Below, piece after piece: positions 1 through 4,744 of a stretch of DNA of 5,793 nt. Below the pieces are notes generated by a model. The model did no database searches. It was given only the letters and a program-made list of their open reading frames with translations, and was not told the origin of the DNA. How positions within the stretch are numbered: position 1 is the first letter of the stretch; every line of letters starts with the position of its first letter. Made by a program: the position numbers and the translations under genes. Origin of the DNA: Patescibacteria group bacterium. Its GTDB lineage: Bacteria; Patescibacteriota; Dojkabacteria; SC72; T1SED10-24. The DNA lies in the NCBI GenBank assembly GCA_007130415.1, contig SLSN01000074.1, positions 1 through 5,793 on the forward strand, in the 5' to 3' direction.

Positions 1-1260
1 AGGGTGACTTTCCTTATGACTCTTCTGGGCAAATTTATCACTAGCATGTACATATCTTGTTGTCGTATTCAAACTCTCATGACCTAAAAGAACCTGTATT
101 GCAGCTGGGCTGGCACCATTTTCAGCAAGATATGTAGCGAAACCATGCCTTAAACTATGAGCAGATGTTGGAACAATAATTCCAAGCTTCCTTCTATATT
201 CCGCTATTTTTTCCTGAAAAAAGTTTGTAGAAATTCTTTCTTTTTTCAAACCATCACGACCACCACTAAAAGGTATAAAGAGGGCAGGGGAGGAGAAGCT
301 CTTTAAAAAGCCACTTTCTCGAAATTTTTCAACCATATTTATAAATTTAAAGCTATTCCCTGAGGTTTCACGCTCGTTTCCTAAAATATCGGAATATTTT
401 TCAATTTCTGTTTCATTTTCAGTGTTGGCAAATTTTATCCTCACACGCAAATACTTATCAAGCCAAGACATTGCCCTAGGTGTTAAATAAACAAAACGTT
501 CTTTTTTGCCTTTACCCACAATAAAAATCTTGCCTTCAGAGTTAATTTGATCTAAATTGAGGTTGATAAGTTCGGATATACGCATACCTGTAGCAAATAA
601 AATCTCAAGCATTGCACGATTCCTAAGAGCCACATTTTCGTTCTTTTCAAATTCCATCGGACATTCTATTAATTTGACCAAATCTCCAAGCTCAGCGACC
701 TGAGATTTCTTTCTTTCGTTCTTTAAAAGTTTGACAGCATCTGGAGCCAAAGGAACTTCTAAATCAAATTCAATTCTATATCTCAAATAAGATCTCAAAG
801 CAGACAACATTCGATTTATACTCCGAGTATCAAGTCCAGATTTTTCACGACCTGTTTTTTTAGACACAAACTGCCCAAGGCTTCCAAAAACCTTACGGTA
901 CACATTATCCAGAAAGTTTCCAGTACCCAAGGTACCACCCAAATCGTTTTCGTTCAAATTAGACCCCTTAGAGCTCGAAGTACGTTTAACGTTGTCAGCA
1001 AGCGATTCCCTGTACTTCCCCAGGTCTTTTAGATGCTCTCCGTTCTTTAAGTAACCTTTATACAAAGTTATGTCTTGCTTTGAAAGCTTCTCAAAATTAA
1101 TATCTCTGTATTTCAAAAACAATGCAAAAATTGAAAGATCTCGAGCATAATTATATACAGTCAACATACTGTAATTACTGTTTTGCATCTCGAGTAAAAA
1201 ACCATCCTGATCTGGAAGTTTTGGTATGAGCTTGTGATAATCTTTACTTTTCTTATTCAT
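1..1260 (-). CDS. Tyrosine recombinase (Xer/integrase family), 3' end cut by the window
   Basis: DNA strand-exchange enzyme that cuts and rejoins specific sites through a 3'-phosphotyrosine; acts on DNA in the cytoplasm. The frame is open from ATG 1260 to the edge, 420 residues with no stop. An N-terminal core-binding domain (about 20-185) precedes the catalytic domain (about 200-410). The full catalytic set is visible: R227 (ATGMRISEL), K250 (VGKGKKERF), H368 and R371 (HSLRHGFAT), H394 (LLGHESL), Y403 (TTRYVHA). Aligned to E. coli XerD (R148, K172, H244, R247, H270, Y279), the spacing from H368 to Y403 is identical (35). R227 to H368 is 45 residues longer, so there is an insertion at about 275-322. 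A second, Ser/Asn/Gly-rich insertion sits at about 80-125. Since XerD ends about 19 residues after its Tyr, only a few residues are probably missing. An in-frame TAG at 1303-1305 limits upstream extension; a TTG at 1282-1284 would add 8 residues. Whether it is a chromosomal Xer or an element integrase cannot be settled here. Confidence 0.95.
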   Translation of the reverse strand, partial: MNKKSKDYHKLIPKLPDQDGFLLEMQNSNYSMLTVYNYARDLSIFALFLKYRDINFEKLSKQDITLYKGYLKNGEHLKDLGKYRESLADNVKRTSSSKGSNLNENDLGGTLGTGNFLDNVYRKVFGSLGQFVSKKTGREKSGLDTRSINRMLSALRSYLRYRIEFDLEVPLAPDAVKLLKNERKKSQVAELGDLVKLIECPMEFEKNENVALRNRAMLEILFATGMRISELINLNLDQINSEGKIFIVGKGKKERFVYLTPRAMSWLDKYLRVRIKFANTENETEIEKYSDILGNERETSGNSFKFINMVEKFRESGFLKSFSSPALFIPFSGGRDGLKKERISTNFFQEKIAEYRRKLGIIVPTSAHSLRHGFATYLAENGASPAAIQVLLGHESLNTTTRYVHASDKFAQKSHKESHP

Positions 1261-1265
1261 ATACT

Positions 1266-1289
1266 CTATTTTATCATAATACAAAATAG
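1266..1289. repeat. 7-bp inverted repeat around the putative -10 region
   Basis: CTATTTT (1266-1272) and AAAATAG (1283-1289) are perfect inverted repeats separated by 10 bp and sit 6 bp upstream of the recombinase ATG. The half-sites are centred about 17 bp apart and enclose the candidate -10 hexamers. A bound dimeric protein would therefore block transcription. An autoregulatory operator is an inference; an AT-only arm this short can also occur by chance. Confidence 0.4.
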
Positions 1290-1299
1290 GGCATCGTAA
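1268..1299 (-). promoter_or_regulatory. Possible promoter of the recombinase gene
   Basis: On the minus strand TATGAT (1273-1278), overlapping TAAAAT (1268-1273), lies just before the ATG at 1260 and could serve as a -10 element. A weak -35-like TTACGA is at 1294-1299, 15 bp from TATGAT. Either -10 choice puts the RNA start within about 8 nt of the ATG, so the message would be leaderless or nearly so. This agrees with the absence of a Shine-Dalgarno sequence. Assigned by eye only. Confidence 0.3.
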
Positions 1300-1301
1300 G
1301 G

Positions 1302-1351
1302 CCTAAAACCGATAATAATCGCATAGGGGAGCCATATCTCTTAGTTTTAGG
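1302..1351. repeat. 8-bp inverted repeat upstream of the recombinase
   Basis: CCTAAAAC (1302-1309) and GTTTTAGG (1344-1351) are perfect inverted repeats with a 34-bp spacer. The left arm abuts the arm-like sequence that starts at 1308. It may be a binding-site pair or a fold in a leader RNA; no function can be assigned. Confidence 0.4.
1308..1322 (+). other. Degenerate Xer-type half-site (arm plus part of the centre)
   Basis: ACCGATAATAATCGC on the plus strand matches 13 of 15 positions of ACCGAGTATAATCGC, the minus-strand reading of 1545-1531 in the dif-like site. It keeps the outer ACCGA, the inner ATAA and the first four bases of the centre. No matching second arm follows: the sequence continues AT then AGGGGAGCC. 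It could be an accessory recombinase-binding site or the decayed remnant of a second site, inverted relative to the main one. Confidence 0.4.
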
Positions 1352-1375
1352 AAACAACAAGGATACATGAAAAAG

Positions 1376-1387
1376 ACCGAAAATTAA
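1376..1387 (+). other. Weak Xer-type arm-like sequence
   Basis: ACCGAAAATTA (1376-1386) agrees with the left arm ACCGAATATAA of the dif-like site at 9 of 11 positions, but its inner end is ATTA rather than ATAA. It lies in the same orientation as the 1308 half-site and the left arm at 1518. It is a third copy of the ACCGA outer motif in this gap; I saw no ACCGA in the rest of the plus strand. Weaker than the 1308 copy. Confidence 0.25.
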
Positions 1388-1428
1388 CAGAGAAGAAATG
1401 TAGTAAAACAAAGGTTTTTTAAAAGAAT

Positions 1429-1447
1429 TAATCATACATAATCATAC
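1429..1447 (+). repeat. Tandem 9-bp repeat, 10-bp period
   Basis: TAATCATAC occurs at 1429-1437 and again at 1439-1447, separated by a single A. A 10-bp period places both copies on the same face of the helix, as adjacent protein-binding sites would be. It lies between the weak arm at 1376 and the dif-like site at 1518. No known regulator is recognised. Confidence 0.45.
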
Positions 1448-1517
1448 CAAATTAAACTTAAAACTAATTTATAAAAAAATCTACATACACACCCACTCCA
1501 CAATCTCAACACACAGG

Positions 1518-1545
1518 ACCGAATATAAGGGCGATTATACTCGGT
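1518..1545. other. Candidate Xer recombination site (dif-like, 28 bp)
   Basis: Left arm ACCGAATATAA (1518-1528), centre GGGCGA (1529-1534), right arm TTATACTCGGT (1535-1545). The right arm reversed is ACCGAGTATAA, so the arms agree at 10 of 11. The 11+6+11 layout and the inner ATAA / TTAT are those of bacterial dif sites; E. coli dif is GGTGCGCATAA, TGTATA, TTATGTTAAAT. A Xer-type recombinase gene begins 258 bp away. Near-equal arms suggest one recombinase binding both halves rather than a XerC/XerD pair. The GC-rich centre is unusual. Rival reading: as minus-strand RNA the stem pairs over all 11 positions with one G-U, so it could be a transcript hairpin, but no U-run follows it. Confidence 0.55.
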
Positions 1546-1702
1546 TATATATCCAAGAATAACACATATAAATTTATTAGGGAAGCCCCCTCTTCTTTTA
1601 CTCTCACTTTGTATACATTTATTTCTCTTAAAAGATATTCAAAACGTTTCCTTACGCTAATTCTCCACTTATTCGTAAATATGTTTAAACCACTCCCCTT
1701 AC

Positions 1703-1711
1703 TTATCCACA
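1703..1711 (+). promoter_or_regulatory. DnaA-box 9-mer TTATCCACA
   Basis: This is a perfect copy of the strong E. coli-type DnaA box. Only one perfect copy was seen; TTATTCGTA at 1669-1677 matches 7 of 9. A solitary box could be a DnaA-regulated or DnaA-titrating site, or chance: one perfect match on either strand of 5.8 kb is expected a few percent of the time. Confidence 0.3.
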
Positions 1712-1732
1712 ACACTATGGGACGTGAAACAG

Positions 1733-1766
1733 CTATAGGCCCCTCTCCACTATAGGCCCCTACTCC
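1733..1766. repeat. Tandem 12-bp direct repeat, 17-bp period
   Basis: CTATAGGCCCCT occurs exactly at 1733-1744 and 1750-1761; the linkers are CTCCA and ACTCC. A partial third copy, TTATAGG, is at 1771-1777. Each unit contains the palindrome CTATAG. The array begins 20 bp beyond the stop of the last ruv-unit gene. It may be an iteron-like or regulator-binding array; on the minus strand it also gives closely spaced G-tracts. It does not form a conventional intrinsic terminator. Confidence 0.6.
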
Positions 1767-1785
1767 CTCTTTATAGGTATGTTCC

Positions 1786-2607
1786 TTAAAACAATGAGAA
1801 GTAAAAAGTGAAAAACACTATTAAAATAAGAATAAAAAGATATTCTAAGATTTTTAAACTGGAAATTTGCTCTCTTTTACTAATAAAAAGTCCTACGCTG
1901 AAGTAAAAAACCATAGTCAGTAGCAAGGCGACAAATTCAACTCTAGAGCTAAATAGTATTGCACCAACGAGAATCAAGAAAAGGCTCCAAAAAGCTAATA
2001 GTGCGTTAGAAAAAACCGTGCTGATTTCTAAATAGAAATGAGAAAGCAAGAAAACTATTGAAAAGAAGTAGAATATTAGCAAAGGAATAATAGCGAATAT
2101 TGTGGGTATGGGTAAGCTGAGAAAACCGTATGTTGCGAAAAAAATAGAAAGAGATGAGATTATGTATATTGTAGTCTTAGCAACAGCTTCAAGGGGTATT
2201 TTCCTAAAACTTGAGACTGCAAAAACATTGCTTGTTAATAATACTGTGTGTGTAAGGAGGAAGAATACAACAAGTAAAGTGAACATTAATATAGTTTCGT
2301 ACACCCTTCCAAAAGTTTGCTCAAAAAACAAGTCAAGGAAAAGAATTTGGCTGAAAATTATAAAAACAACCTGAGGCAAAATTAAGGTAAGTATTCTCAT
2401 ATTAACCTTAAAAGACAAGATCCAAATGAAGCCGAAGGCTGATATAGCACCGTAAATAGTTGCCAATACAAAAGAATTATCAAGAATAGGATAAAAGGGG
2501 CCTAAGTTCTTGTTGAAGAAAAACGAAAAACTTATAAAAAGGGTCAAAAGGAGAATTTTTCCCTTTTTTACTGAATCTTCTTTTTTTTGAGATGGCTCTG
2601 CTATCAT
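1786..2607 (-). CDS. Polytopic membrane protein of unknown function, coupled to ruvB
   Basis: 273 residues, not recognised. A short charged N-terminus (MIAEPSQKKEDSVKKGK) precedes about 8-9 hydrophobic segments, at roughly 18-32, 46-65, 72-95, 103-126, 144-160, 167-190, 200-220, 224-243 and 252-272. It is rich in Phe, Leu and Ile, has few charged loops and ends directly after the last segment. No transporter or enzyme signature was found. The Lys-rich N-terminus predicts that end to be cytoplasmic. Its ATG overlaps the ruvB stop as ATGA (2604-2607), so it is probably translated by ribosomes finishing ruvB; no Shine-Dalgarno is present. It is the last gene of the unit and ends in TAA, with the tandem repeat just beyond. 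A membrane protein is not a known part of the RuvABC machinery, so any functional link is only positional. Confidence 0.9.
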   Translation of the reverse strand: MIAEPSQKKEDSVKKGKILLLTLFISFSFFFNKNLGPFYPILDNSFVLATIYGAISAFGFIWILSFKVNMRILTLILPQVVFIIFSQILFLDLFFEQTFGRVYETILMFTLLVVFFLLTHTVLLTSNVFAVSSFRKIPLEAVAKTTIYIISSLSIFFATYGFLSLPIPTIFAIIPLLIFYFFSIVFLLSHFYLEISTVFSNALLAFWSLFLILVGAILFSSRVEFVALLLTMVFYFSVGLFISKREQISSLKILEYLFILILIVFFTFYFSLF

Positions 2608-3647
2608 TTTTTGTTGCTAGTTTTCATTAAATAATTTAGAGCTTTTTCTGTTAGCACTCTACCCCTTACAGTGCGCTTAAGAAAGCCCGATTTCATGAGA
2701 AAAGGCTCATAAACACCCATCAAAGTCCCCTCCTCTTCCGATATAGCTGCCGCAAGAGTAGAAACTCCAACAGGGCCACCACTGTAATTCCTCCAAATTA
2801 TATCAAGAATCATACGATCAATATCCTCGAAACCAAAACTATCAACACCAAGCAAATCTAAAGCCTCTAAAGCTATTTTTGAAGAAACAGACTTCTCTTT
2901 AGTAGAAACACTCTCGTAATAGTCTCGGACCCTTCTGAGCAGCCTTAAAGCCACCCTTGCTGTTCCTCTAGACCTCTTTGCTATTTCTTCAAGTGCATCC
3001 TGATTAAAACTCATTTCCCACACCAAAACTGCCCTTTGCAATATTTTAAGTAAATCCTCATCATTAAAATAATCCAACCTCTGTACCAAACCAAACCTAT
3101 CTCGCATCGGAGAGCTTAATTTACCAATATTTGTGGTTGCACCTATCAAAGTAAACGGTTTCAAAGACAATCTGATCGTTTTCGCAGAAGGTCCCTTCCC
3201 TACAACAATATCTAGAACCCTGTCCTCCATAGCTGGGTATAATATCTCTTCAACTGTACGGGACAATCTATGAATTTCATCTATGAAAAGAACATCATTT
3301 TCACCCAAATTCGTCACTATTGCAGCCAGATCCCCTTGCCTTTCAATAGCGGGGCCCGAAGTAATATGTAAAGCTGAACCAATTTCATTCGAAATCGCAG
3401 TAGCGAAGGTAGTTTTCCCAAGTCCAGGAGGTCCATAAAAAAGCATGTGATCTACAGGTTCTCCCCTCTTCTTTGCAGAATTAACCATCATATTTATAGT
3501 CTTTTTTTCAACTTCCCGGCCAATAACTTCATCTATTTTTGAAGGACGGATTTTCTGCTCATATTCTCCATTCTCCTTCTTACTGGTCAAAACAGATTCC
3601 TTCGAAAGTTTTACTTTTTCGTTTTTTTTAGCATTTCTTTGTATCAT
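2604..3647 (-). CDS. ruvB: Holliday junction branch-migration helicase subunit RuvB
   Basis: AAA+ ATPase forming hexameric rings that pull DNA through the RuvA-bound Holliday junction. In 347 residues: Walker A GPPGLGKT (72-79), Walker B with DEIH (123-126), sensor 1 GATTN (169-173), MRDRFG with the probable arginine finger R182, and RGTARVALRLLRRVRD (from 227), which replaces the usual RGTPR. The C-terminal winged helix ends near GFLKRTVRGRVLT, where most family members have RTPRGR. The protein is about 10 residues longer than E. coli RuvB because of a Lys/Glu-rich N-terminal stretch of about 30 residues before the conserved IRPSKIDEVIG. The ATG lies 3 bp after the ruvA stop; AGTAGG close before it is only a poor ribosome-binding site. 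The stop is TGA, overlapping the next start. All catalytic features are intact. Confidence 0.98.
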   Translation of the reverse strand: MIQRNAKKNEKVKLSKESVLTSKKENGEYEQKIRPSKIDEVIGREVEKKTINMMVNSAKKRGEPVDHMLFYGPPGLGKTTFATAISNEIGSALHITSGPAIERQGDLAAIVTNLGENDVLFIDEIHRLSRTVEEILYPAMEDRVLDIVVGKGPSAKTIRLSLKPFTLIGATTNIGKLSSPMRDRFGLVQRLDYFNDEDLLKILQRAVLVWEMSFNQDALEEIAKRSRGTARVALRLLRRVRDYYESVSTKEKSVSSKIALEALDLLGVDSFGFEDIDRMILDIIWRNYSGGPVGVSTLAAAISEEEGTLMGVYEPFLMKSGFLKRTVRGRVLTEKALNYLMKTSNKK

Positions 3648-3650
3648 AGC

Positions 3651-4226
3651 CTACTTTTTTAAAACAAAAGATATCAAAGTTTCAACTGGTACATCAGGAT
3701 TTTCCTTGTAAAAATCCTTCGCCTTTTTCAAAAACTTTTCCTTCTCTCTACCCTGAAAACCCAATGCTACCAATGCATCTGAAAGCTCGTCCAATACTTC
3801 TGAACTAATTTCTTCCTCATCTTGGACGTATATACCTTGTAATTCTAGAACAATTTTCTTACTCCCCTTTTGACCCAAACCCTTTACCTTACTGAGCTTT
3901 TGATAATCACCTTTAAGTAAAATATTACGAAATTCTTTTGGAGAAAAAGTTGAAACTATTGCAAGAGAAACCTTTGGACCAACACCGGAAACATTTAATA
4001 TAGATTCAAACATATCCTTTTGTTCTTTTTTTAAAAAACCATAAAGGGTTTGACTATCCTCACGAACTTGAAAACTAGTAAACAAGGACACGCTTGAACC
4101 TACTTCGTATACATCACCAGCAGGGACAAAAACCTGGTAACCTATACCACTAACCAAAACAACAACATATATTTGCTTGTTTAGAAAACCAATCTCTAGA
4201 ATTTCACCTTCTATATGAGCTATCAT
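3651..4226 (-). CDS. ruvA: Holliday junction DNA-binding subunit RuvA
   Basis: Tetrameric protein that holds the four-way junction in a square-planar form and loads RuvB. With ATG 4226 the product is 191 residues beginning MIAHIEGEI, the family's usual opening. A TTG at 4232 would add only two residues and overlap ruvC further, so the ATG is preferred. The TAATG arrangement places the ruvC stop and ruvA start on one shared base. Domain I (about 1-63) contains the acidic pin E56-D57 in VREDSQTLYGF. Two helix-hairpin-helix motifs follow, around GVGPK (81-85) and KGLGQKGSKKIVLEL (115-129). After a short acidic linker (QDEEEISSE), domain III (about 143-191) should bind RuvB. Length is close to the usual 190-205. 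It ends in TAG, 3 bp before ruvB. Confidence 0.97.
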   Translation of the reverse strand: MIAHIEGEILEIGFLNKQIYVVVLVSGIGYQVFVPAGDVYEVGSSVSLFTSFQVREDSQTLYGFLKKEQKDMFESILNVSGVGPKVSLAIVSTFSPKEFRNILLKGDYQKLSKVKGLGQKGSKKIVLELQGIYVQDEEEISSEVLDELSDALVALGFQGREKEKFLKKAKDFYKENPDVPVETLISFVLKK

Positions 4227-4732
4227 TAGCAAATATTTTTCAAATTAGATACATTGTTCAACACTATACTGTCATTACAACAAATTGCAAGAGCTATTGC
4301 ATCAGCAGCATCATCAGGCTCTGGCAATGAAGAAAGGCTACACATCCTTTGGACATTTTCCTGAACTTGTTTTTTGTCAGCTTGCCCATATCCACAAATA
4401 GAGCTTTTTACTTGCAAAGGAGTATAATCATAAGCCTCAATACCACAAGTATTTAAAGCTAAGAGAGCAACTCCCCTAGCCTCCCCAACTTTCATTGCTG
4501 TTTTTGCATTGTTACAAAAAATCAGAAGCTCAACACTGGCAAACTCTGGTTTAAATTCCTTAAAAATCTCACAAAGATCAGAATATATTTCCCCTAAACG
4601 AACCCCTATATCTAGATTTTTCTTGGTTTCGACAATACCATAGTTAACAACCTCAACAATTTCCCTACCATCAAAATCAACAACAGCCCATCCTGTTGTC
4701 GCCAAACCCGGATCTATACCTACGATTCTCAT
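4226..4732 (-). CDS. ruvC: Crossover junction endodeoxyribonuclease RuvC
   Basis: Dimeric, Mg2+-dependent resolvase that makes paired nicks in Holliday junctions held by RuvAB. In 168 residues the RNase H-like fold shows all four catalytic acids: D7 (GIDPG), E68 (ASVELL), and D141 and D144 (PEPDDAADAIALA). Basic residues K109 and K120 correspond to E. coli K107 and K118. One departure: at the position of E. coli Phe69, implicated in junction recognition, this protein has Ile71, with Phe72 next to it (VELLIFCNN). The ATG lies 12 bp after the yebC stop with no Shine-Dalgarno, and the TAA shares a base with the ruvA start. Length is slightly below E. coli RuvC (173). Expected to be functional. 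Confidence 0.97.
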   Translation of the reverse strand: MRIVGIDPGLATTGWAVVDFDGREIVEVVNYGIVETKKNLDIGVRLGEIYSDLCEIFKEFKPEFASVELLIFCNNAKTAMKVGEARGVALLALNTCGIEAYDYTPLQVKSSICGYGQADKKQVQENVQRMCSLSSLPEPDDAADAIALAICCNDSIVLNNVSNLKNIC

Positions 4733-4744
4733 TGAATTGAAGAA

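Larger units (their letters stand above)
1261..1785. other. 525-bp gene-poor regulatory/recombination region
   Basis: No convincing gene was found between the membrane-protein stop and the recombinase start, which contrasts with the tight packing elsewhere. It contains the dif-like site, two arm-like sequences, three short repeats, one DnaA-box 9-mer and a tandem 12-bp repeat, each listed separately. About 1480-1785 is strikingly C-rich on the plus strand. A minus-strand frame is open over 1545-1715 from a GTG, but it has no ribosome-binding site and no recognisable product. No tRNA or other known RNA was recognised. Confidence 0.7.

Noticed and set aside
1518..1545. Classical intrinsic terminator for the ruv unit
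   Set aside because: The stem is long enough but no U-run follows it on either strand (CCTGTGTG on the minus strand, TATATATCC on the plus strand), and it lies about 240 bp past the last stop. Kept only as a rival to the dif-like reading.
1694..1767. G-quadruplex on the minus strand
   Set aside because: There are three close G-tracts (1740-1743, 1757-1760, 1765-1767), but the fourth, at 1694-1697, needs a loop of about 40 nt, so a stable fold is not supported.
1261..1785. Chromosomal replication origin (non-coding gap, DnaA box, direct repeats)
   Set aside because: Only one perfect DnaA box is present, genes on both sides run in the same direction with no sign of a strand-composition switch, and no dnaA, dnaN or other origin neighbour is visible.
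2102..2374. Plus-strand frame of 90 codons
   Set aside because: It lies wholly inside the membrane-protein gene on the opposite strand and has no family-like features; it is a shadow frame.
2604..2607. TGA read as glycine or tryptophan (alternative code)
   Set aside because: The TGA ends ruvB just after its conserved C-terminal region and overlaps the next ATG, and no in-frame TGA was seen within the other genes.
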